64,000 nucleotides of DNA from Haloglomus salinum (GTDB lineage Archaea; Halobacteriota; Halobacteria; Halobacteriales; Haloarculaceae): NCBI RefSeq assembly GCF_024298825.1, contig NZ_CP101153.1, positions 1 through 64,000 of the forward strand. Reading direction: 5' to 3'. How positions within the stretch are numbered: the stretch's first letter is position 1; every line of letters starts with the position of its first letter. Below, piece after piece: positions 43,302 to 52,331 of the stretch. The notes under the pieces were generated by a model, which made no database searches, had not been told where the DNA came from, and saw only the letters and a program-made list of their open reading frames with translations. A program made the position numbers and the translations under genes.

Positions 43302-43994
43302 CTACCGCAACGCGCCCAGCAGGTCCGCCCCCTCGACGTAGACGAGGTCGTGACGGGCGGCGTAGCGGCGGGCATCGACGGGCGAGCGGGCGCCGCCGGT
43401 CTCGTCGTCGAGCATCTCGCAGACGACGACCGCAGGCTCGGTGCCGGCCGCGTCGGCCAGCGCGATGCCCAGTTCCGTGTGGCCCTCGCGGTCGTGGAGC
43501 AGGTCCGGGGCCGCGCGGAGGAGGTGGACGTGGCCGGGCGCGCGGAAGTCATCGGCGAACGCCGCGGGGTCCGGGTCGGTCGCGTGCCGGCCGAGTTCGC
43601 GGATGGTGAGCGCGCGGTCCTCGTCGGTGATGCCGGTGAACGTCTCGCGGTGGTTGACCGTCAACGAGAACGAGGAGCGCTCGTCGTACGCGAGTTCATG
43701 GTCGGCGGCGAGCGGGTGGTCGATGGACTCCTGCAGGAAGGGCAGGTCCAGCAGTTCGGCCACGTCGTGCGAGACGGCCGTACAGACCAGCCCGCCAGCG
43801 TCGTTACGCATCCGGGAGACGGCGGCTGGGTCGACCGCAGCAGCGGGGTAGACGAGGTCCGTCTCACCCTCGCGGTCGGCCGCGTCGTGGACGAGAACCG
43901 GCTCGCCGAGTTCGAACGCCTCGATGGCGGCCTCGACCGGTTCGGACTCGGTCACGGCGCTGGCGGCGTCCGTGTCGGTGTCGGCTCGGGTCAT
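43302..43994 (-). CDS. ribB: 3,4-dihydroxy-2-butanone-4-phosphate synthase
   Basis: Riboflavin biosynthesis enzyme making dihydroxybutanone phosphate from ribulose 5-phosphate. The 230-aa protein holds [15 protein letters not shown] (acidic loop), [42 protein letters not shown] and [13 protein letters not shown]. These are the DHBPS signatures. It overlaps the riboflavin kinase/regulator stop by ATGA, so both form one leftward operon. It lacks a GTP cyclohydrolase II fusion, as usual in archaea. Confidence 0.95.
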   Translation of the reverse strand: MTRADTDTDAASAVTESEPVEAAIEAFELGEPVLVHDAADREGETDLVYPAAAVDPAAVSRMRNDAGGLVCTAVSHDVAELLDLPFLQESIDHPLAADHELAYDERSSFSLTVNHRETFTGITDEDRALTIRELGRHATDPDPAAFADDFRAPGHVHLLRAAPDLLHDREGHTELGIALADAAGTEPAVVVCEMLDDETGGARSPVDARRYAARHDLVYVEGADLLGALR

Positions 43995-44695
43995 CGCTCT
44001 TCACCCGTGACGCGGACGGTTATCTCCTCGCCGTCCTCGAGACCGAGCTCGTCGCGGAGTCGGTCCGGCGCGATGACCTCCAGCTGGTCGTCGCCGTGGT
44101 GGGTCCGCTCGGGGGCGATGACGTGGGCCGGGTCGTACGTTCCGCCATCGGTTTCGATAGTGGCGGGCCAGCAGAACGCCGGGCCGTAGGTCCGCTCGTC
44201 GTCCTCCCAGCCGTCGATACGGACGGGGTCGAGCGCGTCCATCCGGCCGCGCTCACGGACGCTCTCCTCGTCGAGGTCGACGTTGAGCGTCCCGGCGAAC
44301 GGCTCGTACCCCAGTCGGTCGACGAACTGCTCCATGTAGCCCGGGAGCGAGATGTAGTGGCGCCCCTCACCCATCCCGGCCGTGACGGTGCCGTGCAGCG
44401 TGACATCGGCGTCGGCGCCCTCGAACACCCGGCGGTAATCGGCGTGCTCGCGTCGGAGTCGCGCCTCGCCGTCCGGCGTCAACTGGACGCGCTGCCCGTC
44501 GTTGAGCACTTCCCGGTCGATGAATCCGGTCTCGTCGAGCCGCTGGAGCCGGCGCGACGCGGTCTGGTTCGAGGCGTCGAGCCGCTCGGCCAGCCCCGCA
44601 CACGTGACCGTCGTTCCGGCGAGGGCCCCCTCCAGCGCGAGTTCCTTGAGGGTGGCCACCTCCGCGGGTCCGACCGCGGCGCGTGTCTCTGCCAT
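43991..44695 (-). CDS. rbkR: CTP-dependent riboflavin kinase fused to winged-helix regulator (RbkR type)
   Basis: 234 aa. Residues 1-95 are a winged helix ([33 protein letters not shown] and [13 protein letters not shown]). Residues 100-234 are the archaeal riboflavin kinase: [61 protein letters not shown] and [13 protein letters not shown]. Archaeal RbkR proteins both make FMN using CTP and repress riboflavin genes, so autoregulation of rbkR-ribB is expected. CTTAT at about -27 fixes the start at 44695. An ACTC-GACTA-GAGT dyad (44698-44710) lies just before the start, a weak candidate operator. Confidence 0.93.
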   Translation of the reverse strand: MAETRAAVGPAEVATLKELALEGALAGTTVTCAGLAERLDASNQTASRRLQRLDETGFIDREVLNDGQRVQLTPDGEARLRREHADYRRVFEGADADVTLHGTVTAGMGEGRHYISLPGYMEQFVDRLGYEPFAGTLNVDLDEESVRERGRMDALDPVRIDGWEDDERTYGPAFCWPATIETDGGTYDPAHVIAPERTHHGDDQLEVIAPDRLRDELGLEDGEEITVRVTGEER

Positions 44696-44972
44696 ACACT
44701 CGACTAGAGTAACGACTCCGATAAGTGTATCGTTCCCGTGATGCGTAACAGAAACGTGATGGTCGAGAGGGACCGCGAACCGCGGATGGACTCGCCGGTG
44801 TATGCGTGGTAGGGCCAGGTCCATGCAAAAGAGTGGCGGTCGTGGCCGTTCGTGCCGGGAGGCCGGCGCTCCCGAGCGCGGCGGTACACCGGTCGGGTCC
44901 GCGTCCGCTTCCTGCTGGATAAATACCCCATCTATCCCGGCAGCAGGGTAATCGTTCGGTCAACACACTCGT

Positions 44973-45911
44973 ATGCTGATGGCAGACGATTCGACGTTCA
45001 CACGACGAAACGTACTCAAATCCGGTGCAGCTGCTGCGACCGGGCTGGCCGGAGTCGGAACCGCCTCGGCAGAGGAAGGTCCGCTCGAGGACGCCAGGCA
45101 GATTCCGTGCCTCGACATGACGGACCGGATGGACGCGTTCGAGTCGGTCGACGCGGCATCGGTCGCGCCGGAGCGCTCCTCGGGTATCGGGCCGGGCTCG
45201 TTCGTCCTGATCTCACGTGGCGGGACGACGGCCGGCTGCACCGCCAACTTCGTCTGGGAGGGTGGAGACGGGAGCCTCTACCTGGGCGCGGCGGGCCACT
45301 GCTTCCTGCCGGGGAGCGCCGATGCCGAGACGAACGCGGGCGGCAGCTTCGACGCCAGCGACGTGCAGGTCCAGGTCTGTATCGATTGCGCGACCGGCGG
45401 CGCGACCGGCCTGAACGGCGTGCAGGTCGGGCGCCTGGTCGACCTCGGCGATGTCGTCTACGCGCGCCAGGCGCTGGACGGTGTCCAGATCGGCGAGGAC
45501 TTCGGGCTGGTGGAGATCCCGTCGGCCGCAGAGGGCCTGATCGACAGGTCCATGCCCAAGTTCGATGGCCCCTCGACCGTCGGCACGCTGGAGGGAGGGG
45601 AGACGACCTGTCACTACGGGAACGCCGTGGCCTTCGGCGAGACGTTCCTCACGAAGGGTCGCACCGGCGCCGGCCTGGGGACCGACCCGGAGGCCGGCGT
45701 CTGGCGCGCGGCCACGGCCTCCGCGCAGGGAGACTCCGGCGCCGCCGTCCAGACCTGCCAGCCGACCGTGACCGGGTTCGATGGGAGCGAGGCCATCGGC
45801 GCCCTGACCCACCTGAGCACGAACGGCCCCGTCGCTGGAACGACCATCGAGAAGGCGAAGACGATGGTGAGCCGTGACGCCGGGCTGGACATCGACCCCC
45901 AGCTGTCGTAG
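44973..45911 (+). CDS. Tat-exported chymotrypsin-like serine protease
   Basis: 312 aa. A twin-arginine signal (TRRNVLKSGAAAATGLAGV, Arg11-Arg12, then a hydrophobic run and GTASAEE) directs export of the folded enzyme. The trypsin-like triad is visible: His in LGAAGHCFLP, Asp in IGEDFGLVEI and Ser in ASAQGDSGAAV. Paired cysteines (GCTANF with GHC, and CIDC) suggest disulfides. There is no C-terminal anchor, so the product is probably released. The ATG at 44973 is used. ATG at 44979 is nearly as good. GATAAATA at about 44917 gives a leader of some 25 bases. No protease inhibitor or propeptide gene is adjacent. Confidence 0.86.
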   Translation: MLMADDSTFTRRNVLKSGAAAATGLAGVGTASAEEGPLEDARQIPCLDMTDRMDAFESVDAASVAPERSSGIGPGSFVLISRGGTTAGCTANFVWEGGDGSLYLGAAGHCFLPGSADAETNAGGSFDASDVQVQVCIDCATGGATGLNGVQVGRLVDLGDVVYARQALDGVQIGEDFGLVEIPSAAEGLIDRSMPKFDGPSTVGTLEGGETTCHYGNAVAFGETFLTKGRTGAGLGTDPEAGVWRAATASAQGDSGAAVQTCQPTVTGFDGSEAIGALTHLSTNGPVAGTTIEKAKTMVSRDAGLDIDPQLS

Positions 45912-45952
45912 AAGCGCCCGGGGGAATCGACCACAGGAATCGTCCGCGTCGC

Positions 45953-46933
45953 TCAGTCCGCGCTGGCGTCGTACGGATCGTCGTTCCAGAACTCGCTGCC
46001 ACCCTTCAGTTTCGGTACCCAGGTGTCCTCGTCGCGCGCGAGCAGCGCGACTCGTGACTCGGGCACGTCGCGCAGGATGGGATGGGTCGGCAGGTACTCC
46101 TGGACCGCCTCGGTGAAGTCGATGACCTCCTCGTGGGCGGGCATCGCCGACCGGTCCAGTCGGCCGCGCGAGTGCCCGACGTGCATGTACGCCTTCAGCT
46201 CCACGAAGTCGGCGTCCGCGCGGTCGTACATCCCCGCGTACCACTCGGGATGGTGATCGTTGAATCCCTTGAGGACCGTCGTCCGGAGGACGGTGCGGGT
46301 CTCGTCCTTGGCGGCGAGCACGTCCAGCGTCTCGACGAGCTGGTCCCACGCGTCGTCCTCCATCGCGCCGACCACGTCGTCGAAGGTCTGCCGGTCGGCG
46401 GCGTCGACGCTGACGTACAGCTGGGTCGGGTCGCACTCCGCGATGACCTCCGGCCGGGTCCCGTTCGAGACGAGGAACGTCGTGATGCCGTGGTCGTGGA
46501 ACGCCTCGATGAGTTCCGGGAGATACGGATAGAGGGTCGGCTCGCCGTCCAGCGAGATAGCGACGTGCCGGGGCTCCATCGCCTCCTCGAAGGCCTCGTC
46601 GGGTACCTGGTCGTTGCCGCCGAAGCCCGACAGCAGCTTGCGCTGGAGTTCGATGCTCGCCTCCACGACGGCCTCGGGGTCGTCCCACTCGACCCCGTCC
46701 AGTTCGTAGGAGTGACCCTGGTGGTCCCGCCAGCAGAAGACACACCGCTCGTTGCACTTCACGACGGGCGTCATCTGGATGCAGCGGTGGCTCTGGATGC
46801 CGTAGAAGGTGTTCTTGTAGCAGCGACCCTCGCCACGGAGCGCGTTGGCCGTCCACCCGCAGGTCTGGGCCGCGGTGTGGTTCCGGCTGTGGTAGTCCGG
46901 GTCGTCCACCTGTTTCGGCCCCGAATCGCTCAT
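45953..46933 (-). CDS. taw1: S-adenosyl-L-methionine-dependent tRNA 4-demethylwyosine synthase
   Basis: Radical SAM enzyme (TYW1/Taw1) forming 4-demethylwyosine at G37 of tRNA-Phe. The 326-aa protein contains the radical SAM cluster Cys60, Cys64, Cys67 (KCNERCVFCWR) and three further cysteines at 25, 38 and 51, the spacing expected for Taw1's second cluster. HVAISLDGEPTLYPYLPELI and ELKAYMHVGHSRGRL are conserved. The start at 46933 is supported by CATATG about 27 bases upstream. It is monocistronic, with an AT-rich leaderless region upstream. Confidence 0.95.
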   Translation of the reverse strand: MSDSGPKQVDDPDYHSRNHTAAQTCGWTANALRGEGRCYKNTFYGIQSHRCIQMTPVVKCNERCVFCWRDHQGHSYELDGVEWDDPEAVVEASIELQRKLLSGFGGNDQVPDEAFEEAMEPRHVAISLDGEPTLYPYLPELIEAFHDHGITTFLVSNGTRPEVIAECDPTQLYVSVDAADRQTFDDVVGAMEDDAWDQLVETLDVLAAKDETRTVLRTTVLKGFNDHHPEWYAGMYDRADADFVELKAYMHVGHSRGRLDRSAMPAHEEVIDFTEAVQEYLPTHPILRDVPESRVALLARDEDTWVPKLKGGSEFWNDDPYDASAD

Positions 46934-47267
46934 GTCCGTGTGGGCGGCGTGCGGCCACATATGGGTTGTGTGTCCAGGGACGGGTGGGCACCGCCGCAGG
47001 AGAATTTCCGTCCATATTGCGTATTCTGTCACATATGCGCGATTTTCAAGATTTATAACCAGTATATCTGAATAGTTGTGGGCACTCATCACTCGGACCG
47101 GTATCACGACCGACGACCAGAGGGGAGATGTACCCGCTACTATCCACACGATGAAGTGCTGGATATACCCGCTGTCGGCAGATACGGCCGCCTCACATCT
47201 CCTGTTGTTTTCTTGTCATAAATTCTTTGCTACAACGTTCTCATGTATCACACCACGGGGTGCAAAC
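46934..47267. other. AT-rich intergenic region with orphan TATA element
   Basis: 334 bases upstream of taw1 (minus) and of a two-helix membrane protein (plus). It is AT-rich relative to the surroundings. TTTATAA at 47052-47057 is a good rightward TATA element, but no ATG or GTG reading a convincing product follows at +27. A weaker CATAAATT at 47218-47225 could serve the membrane protein. A small RNA is possible. I see no supported gene. Confidence 0.5.
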
Positions 47268-47486
47268 ATGACGGCAACATTAAAGCTGAGAGGCACGGGG
47301 GGACTGGTCGTCCTGGGCATCATCGGCATCGTCGTCGGGGCGTTCATCTACAGTTCACCGGAGATGGTCCAGCCATGGATCGACGCTGTGCTGGAACGCC
47401 CGCTGGTTTCTGCAGGGTTCGGGATACTGCTCGTAGTTCTCGTCCTCTTCGGCGATGGCGCTCCCGGAGACGACGGCACAGCCTGA
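47268..47486 (+). CDS. Small two-helix membrane protein, 72 aa
   Basis: 72 aa with two hydrophobic segments, LVVLGIIGIVVGAFIY (about residues 12-28) and VSAGFGILLVVLVLFG (about 47-63), joined by a short loop with SSPEMVQPWIDAV, and a short acidic tail. There is no recognised family. The ATG at 47268 is the first that gives a sensible membrane topology. The frame opens earlier at 47076 from a TTG, without hydrophobic or acidic character. Promoter support is weak (CATAAATT about 45 bases upstream). After its stop, 197 bases (47487-47683) contain GC-rich quasi-repeats and no gene. Confidence 0.6.
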   Translation: MTATLKLRGTGGLVVLGIIGIVVGAFIYSSPEMVQPWIDAVLERPLVSAGFGILLVVLVLFGDGAPGDDGTA

Positions 47487-47683
47487 TGGCTTCAGAGACA
47501 GACAGCTCGTACGCTACGACGTCTCGCTCGCTGCCCTCGCGAGAACCGCCGCGGCTCGCTGGGCTCCGCTCCGGTCGCTTCGCTCCCGCCGCTGTCGTTC
47601 GCTAGAGCGCGAGGACCTGCCGGCACTCGATGTACGACCGACGAACCGCAAGCCAATTCCCCAGTGGTCCCACATCAACGGCC

Positions 47684-48052
47684 ATGAGCAACTACTACGT
47701 CCGGATGGAGGCCGCGTGGCTCGTGCGCGACGTCGAGGATTCGAACGACGCCATCGGCGTCGCCATCAGCGAGGCCGGGAAGCGACTCAACGAGGCCGAC
47801 CTGGAGTACGTCGACATGAACGTCGGCGCGACCACCTGCCCGGCCTGCCGGGAGACGCTCGACTCCGTGTTCGTCGCGGCCGACACCGCGCTGGTGGGGC
47901 TGGCGATGGAGATGGAGATCTTCGACGCCGAGTCAGAGGAGCACGCCAGCCGCATCGCCACCAGCGAGGTCGGCGGTGCGCTCCGCAACGTCCCGCTGAA
48001 GGTCATCGAGGTCGTCGAGACCGACGACGAGGAGGACGAGGAGCCCGTCTGA
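47684..48052 (+). CDS. UPF0212 / DUF555 protein
   Basis: 122-aa conserved archaeal protein beginning MSNYYVRMEAAWLVRDVEDS and containing AIGVAISEAGKRLNEADLEYV, the CPACRETLDSVFVAADTALVGL knuckle region and SEVGGALRNVPLKVIEVVE. These blocks match UPF0212 in euryarchaeotes, which is uncharacterised. A single CPAC may bind metal. The start at 47684 gives the family N-terminus. The frame opens at 47630 without homology. The function is unknown. It lies 66 bases before the histidine kinase gene. Confidence 0.85.
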   Translation: MSNYYVRMEAAWLVRDVEDSNDAIGVAISEAGKRLNEADLEYVDMNVGATTCPACRETLDSVFVAADTALVGLAMEMEIFDAESEEHASRIATSEVGGALRNVPLKVIEVVETDDEEDEEPV

Positions 48053-48118
48053 GCCGGTCGGGTACCCGGGCGAGGATGGACGGGAGATTGACAACGGTGG
48101 GGAGCCCACTGTATCGAA

Positions 48119-50029
48119 GTGTCGAATCAGAACGACCAGTCCGTGGTGGCGGACGCCCTCCGGGCCCTCGTCGAGGACCACGACGCGGCCGTACTCGTCG
48201 TCGACGACGACGGCGTGGTCCGCTACGCCAACCAGCGAGCAGCCGACCTGGTCGGCGACGCGGAGGGCGGCGGCGCGAAGGACGGCGACGCGGACACCGA
48301 CATCGCCGGGCGACCGGTCGATGCCCTCCTCGGCCCCGCGCCGGGGACCGACGCGGACGACGTGGTGTCGCTCGTCCACGACCGGTCGGCGGACCCCGTC
48401 GCGCTCGTCACGACGGCTGCCACCGGGGAGCGGACACGTCTGGATGGCTCCACCATCACCTGTCCGGGCGGGGTGGCACTCACCCTCCGAACGTCGCCCA
48501 GCGCGACTGGCGGACCGAGTATCGGTGAGCGGGTCGACGGGACCGGGGGCGGAGCCGACACGTACGTTCCCGATGCCGGCTGGCAGCGGGTCCTGGAGAC
48601 GGCCAGGGCCGGAATCGCCATCCTCGATGAGGACGGCCGCTACCGCTACGTCAACCCCGCCCACGCCGACGTGTACGGCTACGACTCGCCGGAGGACCTC
48701 GTGGGGCGGAACTGGCGGTCGCTGTACGACGAGGCCGAGGTCGAACGGCTCGAGACGGAGGCCATGGTGGCCCTCGAGCGTGACGGGGGCTGGAGCGGGA
48801 CCCCGACCGGGCGCCGGCGCGACGGCGAGCCGTTCCCCCAGGCGCTGACGCTCTCGCAGCTCCCGGGTGGCGGTCTCGTCTGCGTGGTCCGGGACCGGAC
48901 CGAGCAGGTCGAATCCCGGGCGACGCTGGAGGCGCTCCACGAGGCGACCCGGGACCTGCTCGCCGCCGATAGCCGGGAGGCGGTCGCCGAGGTGGCCGTC
49001 GAGGCGGCGGCCCGCGCGCTCGACCTCCCGCTGTCGTCGGTTCATCTCCACGACGAGGAACGGGACGCCCTCGACCCGGTCGCGTGGAGCGACGCCGTCG
49101 CGGAGACGTTCGACAGTGTCCCCACGTTCACCGCCGGCGATGGGAGCGCCGCGTGGGCGGCGTTCCAGTCCGGCGAGCCCCGACGATTCGACGACCCCGA
49201 CGAGGCCGACCGACTGTACAGCCAGGGAACCCCGGTCGGTGGAGAGCTCATACTCCCGCTGGGCGACCACGGGGTGCTGCTCACCGGCTACGTCCAGGGC
49301 GACGGATTCGCCCAGGAAGGGGTCCGGCTGGCCCGCACCCTCGCGGCCTCGGTCACGACCGCGCTCGACGGGGTGACCGCGGCGGAGGCGCTCCGTGAAC
49401 GCCACGAACAGCTGGAGCGGTTCTCGGCCATGCTCAGCCACGACCTCCGTGACCCGCTCAACACCGCCATGGCCACGACCACGCTCGCGCGACAGACCGC
49501 TGAGGGGGAGACCGTCGAGTACCTGGACACGCTCGACGAGCTCCACACCCGGATGGAGTCGCTCATCGCCGATGTCCTGGCGCTGTCGCGCGACCCCGCG
49601 GAGCTGGAGCGGACCCCGACCGACCTCGGGCCGCTGGTCCGCGAGGCCTGGGAGACCGCCCGAACGGCCACCGGCGCGACCGACGCGACGTTGACCGTCG
49701 ACGGGTCGGGAACCGTCGACGCCGACACCACGCATCTCCGGCGACTGATGGAGAACCTGCTCGGAAACGCCACCCGACACGGTGGGGAGGGGGTGAGTAT
49801 CCACGTGGGACTCGCCGACGATGGGTTCTACGTGGCCGACGATGGGCCCGGTATCGCGCCGGACCGACGCGAGCAGGTGTTCGAGCGTGGCCACAGCGAC
49901 AGCGGGACGGGACTCGGCCTCGACATCGTCCAGCAGGTCGCACAGACGCACGGTTGGTCGGTCTCGGTCGGGGAGAGCGCGGCGGGCGGTGCACGGTTCG
50001 ACATCGAGACGGACGCCCACGTCCGGTAG
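48119..50029 (+). CDS. PAS-PAS-GAF sensor histidine kinase
   Basis: A cytoplasmic sensor kinase of 636 aa from a GTG start. A first PAS-like domain covers residues 10-130 (AAVLVVDDDGVVRYANQRAA). A second PAS (about 155-265) has GIAILDEDGRYRYVNPAHAD and GYDSPEDLVGRNW. A GAF domain lies at about 275-425. The HisKA phospho-acceptor is in SAMLSHDLRDPLNTA, and the ATPase domain has LMENLLGNATRHGG, FYVADDGPGI and TGLGLDIVQQV. It lacks membrane segments, so it senses internal cues. The next gene, convergent, is a HalX response regulator, a possible partner. Confidence 0.9.
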   Translation: MSNQNDQSVVADALRALVEDHDAAVLVVDDDGVVRYANQRAADLVGDAEGGGAKDGDADTDIAGRPVDALLGPAPGTDADDVVSLVHDRSADPVALVTTAATGERTRLDGSTITCPGGVALTLRTSPSATGGPSIGERVDGTGGGADTYVPDAGWQRVLETARAGIAILDEDGRYRYVNPAHADVYGYDSPEDLVGRNWRSLYDEAEVERLETEAMVALERDGGWSGTPTGRRRDGEPFPQALTLSQLPGGGLVCVVRDRTEQVESRATLEALHEATRDLLAADSREAVAEVAVEAAARALDLPLSSVHLHDEERDALDPVAWSDAVAETFDSVPTFTAGDGSAAWAAFQSGEPRRFDDPDEADRLYSQGTPVGGELILPLGDHGVLLTGYVQGDGFAQEGVRLARTLAASVTTALDGVTAAEALRERHEQLERFSAMLSHDLRDPLNTAMATTTLARQTAEGETVEYLDTLDELHTRMESLIADVLALSRDPAELERTPTDLGPLVREAWETARTATGATDATLTVDGSGTVDADTTHLRRLMENLLGNATRHGGEGVSIHVGLADDGFYVADDGPGIAPDRREQVFERGHSDSGTGLGLDIVQQVAQTHGWSVSVGESAAGGARFDIETDAHVR

Positions 50030-50059
50030 ACGCGAGGAGAGCGGCGTTCGGTCGCTCGG

Positions 50060-50617
50060 CTACTCGTCGACGAGGTCGCGGACGGCCGCGGCGAAGGCGT
50101 CGTGGCTCAGCTCGCCCGCGTGGTCGCCGGTCTCGTCGTCGATGCGCTCCAGCTCGGTCAGCAGCTCCTGGTACTCCTCGCTTTCGGCCAGTTCGCTCTC
50201 GGTCATCTCGATCTCGAGCACCGCCCGCTTCTCCGCGAGCGCGAACTGTTCACGGACGCCGGCCGCGTACTCGTCGAGGGAGACGAGCTGGTCGACCGTC
50301 TCGACGAGGTCGGATTTCGTGACGGGCTTGGTCAGGTAGGCGTCGAACTCCATGTCCACGATATCGAAGTCCGGGTCGACGGCGGTCACCATCGCGACAC
50401 GCGGGTCGAACCCGCGGTCGTGGAGTGCCTCCAGCACCTCGTCGCCGGAGAGGGTCGGCATCCGGCGGTCCAGCAGCACGACATCCACCGTGTCATCGAC
50501 GGCTTCGAGGGCCTCCTCACCGCCCGTCGCGGTCACGATGTCGAACTCGTTCTTGAGCCAGAGCGCGTAGGCCTCGACGACGTTCGGCTCGTCGTCGACG
50601 ATGAGGACCCGGGTCAT
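50060..50617 (-). CDS. Response regulator with HalX domain
   Basis: A 185-aa receiver-plus-HalX protein. The receiver has VLIVDDEPNVVEAYALWL (acidic pocket), the phosphorylated Asp in VVLLDRRMPTLSG, Thr in VAMVTAVDPDF and Lys in YLTKPVTKSDL. The C-terminal HalX helices (VREQFALAEKRAVLEIEM, ESEEYQELLTEL) are found only in haloarchaeal regulators. There is no DNA-binding domain. The ATG at 50617 gives the canonical start. A GTG at 50638 adds seven residues. GGAGG precedes the ATG at a long spacing, and TTTAATG at about 50693 would imply a leader of some 50 bases, rare here. Confidence 0.88.
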   Translation of the reverse strand: MTRVLIVDDEPNVVEAYALWLKNEFDIVTATGGEEALEAVDDTVDVVLLDRRMPTLSGDEVLEALHDRGFDPRVAMVTAVDPDFDIVDMEFDAYLTKPVTKSDLVETVDQLVSLDEYAAGVREQFALAEKRAVLEIEMTESELAESEEYQELLTELERIDDETGDHAGELSHDAFAAAVRDLVDE

Positions 50618-50807
50618 CGACACCCATTCCTCCGCCACAGGTCGCTCGCAGCGATGTCACACATTGCTTCGAGATTGGGCTAGCAGCGGCATTAAACCTT
50701 CTACCAGCTTCCGGTTCCGTTCCGCCGCACCGACCGCCTGGTGGCGATTGTGGTCCACGTGCGCGGACTCCGACAGGTGTAAGCGGCTCGCCACGCGAGA
50801 CCACTCC

Positions 50808-52331
50808 ATGACTGACGGGGCCGTCGAAGCGGACGATACCCGCGACGCCGAGCACGCTGGGAGCGTCCGCGTCGTCGGGACCGCCCACGTCTCACAGGAG
50901 AGCGTCGACGAGGTCGAACACACCATCGAGGAGGAACGCCCGGACGTGGTCGCGGTCGAGCTGGACGAGGGGCGCTTCCGGCAGATGAAAGGCGAGACGC
51001 CCGACGACCTCGACGCCGCGGACCTGCTTCAGGGGAACACCGTCTTCCAGTTCCTCGCCTACTGGATGCTCTCGTACGTGCAGACCCGGCTGGGCGACCG
51101 CTTCGACGTCCGCCCGGGCGCGGAGATGCTCGCGGCCGTCGAGACCAGCGAGCAACTCGGCATCGATGTCGCGCTGGTGGACCGGGATATCCAGGTGACC
51201 ATCCAGCGCTTCTGGGCACGGCTGTCGGGCCTGGAGAAGCTCAGACTGCTCGGCGGCCTCGCCTTCGGCGTCGCCAGCCCGTTCGCCGTCGGACTGGGCG
51301 TCGGCCTGACCGTCGGACTGTTCGCCGCGCTGGTCGCCGGCGCGGTCGGCGGCGCGCCGCTGGTCCCGCCGGGCACGCCCCTCGCCGGCGTCGTCGACGC
51401 GGCACTGGTCGGGGCGCTGGTCGGGCTCGGTGTCGCCGCCCTGCTCGGTATCGCCCTCCGGCTCACTGCGCCCGAGGAGACGGAGGACATCGACGAGTTC
51501 GACCCCGCCGAGCTGACCGACACGGACGTCGTCTCGGCGATGATGGAGGAGTTCCGCCGGTTCTCACCGGGCGGCGCCGAGGCGCTCATCGACGAGCGCG
51601 ACGCCTACATCGCCCACGAGCTCGTTCGTCTCCGCGACGCCGGCAACCACGTCGTCGCCGTCGTCGGCGCGGGCCACCAGGAGGGAATCGAGCGCTACCT
51701 CGCCAACCCCGAGACGCTCCCGCGGATGGAGGACCTGGTGGGACGCCAGGAGTCCTCGCGGTTCTCGCCGTACAAGCTCTTCGGCTACCTGTTCACACTG
51801 GGCTTTCTCGTCTTCTTCGCCCTGCTCGCGGTCGCCGCCTACACCGGCGTCCCGGGCGCGTCGAGCGGCCTGCTCGTCCGGTTGTTCGCCGCGTGGTTCC
51901 TCGTCAACGGTCTCCTGTCGTTCGGCCTCGCGAAGCTCGCGGGCGCACACTGGCCCAGCGCGACCGTCGGCGGAGCGGTCGCCTGGCTCACCTCCGTCAA
52001 CCCGCTGCTCGCGCCGGGCTGGTTCGCCGGCTACGTCGAACTCCGCTACCTCACGGTCAACGTCGCCGATATCGCCGAGCTGAACGAGCTGCTCGACGAC
52101 ACGGAGACGCCCATCCCCCAGCTCATCGGCAACATGCTGGACGTGCCGCTGTTCCGGCTCATCGTCATCGTCGCCGCGACGAACATCGGCTCGTTCGTCG
52201 GGAGCATCCTGTTCGCGACGGTGCTCATCCCGTACCTCTTCGCCGAAATCGGCGGCACCGACGAGATCGTCCGGCTGATGCTCGCCGGAGCGCGCAACAG
52301 CGTCGACCTGCTCGTGGGGGGGATACTATGA
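50808..52331 (+). CDS. TraB/GumN-family membrane protein
   Basis: 507 aa. The cytoplasmic N-terminal domain has the TraB motifs SVRVVGTAHVSQESVDEVE, PDVVAVELDEGRF and, after the insert, VVAVVGAGHQEGIERYL. Hydrophobic segments occur near 145-220 and again in the C-terminal 170 residues, where about six helices follow (LFTLGFLVFFALLAVAAY onwards). TraB relatives include pheromone-shutdown proteins and mitochondrial TTI-type proteins. A metalloprotease-like or scaffold role has been suggested, not shown. TGTAAG about 28 bases upstream supports a start at 50808. It overlaps the next M50 gene (ATGA). Confidence 0.88.
   Translation: MTDGAVEADDTRDAEHAGSVRVVGTAHVSQESVDEVEHTIEEERPDVVAVELDEGRFRQMKGETPDDLDAADLLQGNTVFQFLAYWMLSYVQTRLGDRFDVRPGAEMLAAVETSEQLGIDVALVDRDIQVTIQRFWARLSGLEKLRLLGGLAFGVASPFAVGLGVGLTVGLFAALVAGAVGGAPLVPPGTPLAGVVDAALVGALVGLGVAALLGIALRLTAPEETEDIDEFDPAELTDTDVVSAMMEEFRRFSPGGAEALIDERDAYIAHELVRLRDAGNHVVAVVGAGHQEGIERYLANPETLPRMEDLVGRQESSRFSPYKLFGYLFTLGFLVFFALLAVAAYTGVPGASSGLLVRLFAAWFLVNGLLSFGLAKLAGAHWPSATVGGAVAWLTSVNPLLAPGWFAGYVELRYLTVNVADIAELNELLDDTETPIPQLIGNMLDVPLFRLIVIVAATNIGSFVGSILFATVLIPYLFAEIGGTDEIVRLMLAGARNSVDLLVGGIL

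Noticed and set aside
47076-47267. N-terminal extension of the two-helix membrane protein from a TTG
   Set aside because: The extension is not hydrophobic or acidic, contains many Cys and Phe residues, and the TATA element does not place a start at the TTG.
47487-47683. GC-rich quasi-repeats after the two-helix protein
   Set aside because: GCTCCGCTCC-like runs are common in haloarchaeal intergenic DNA. No clear element boundary or terminal repeat was found.
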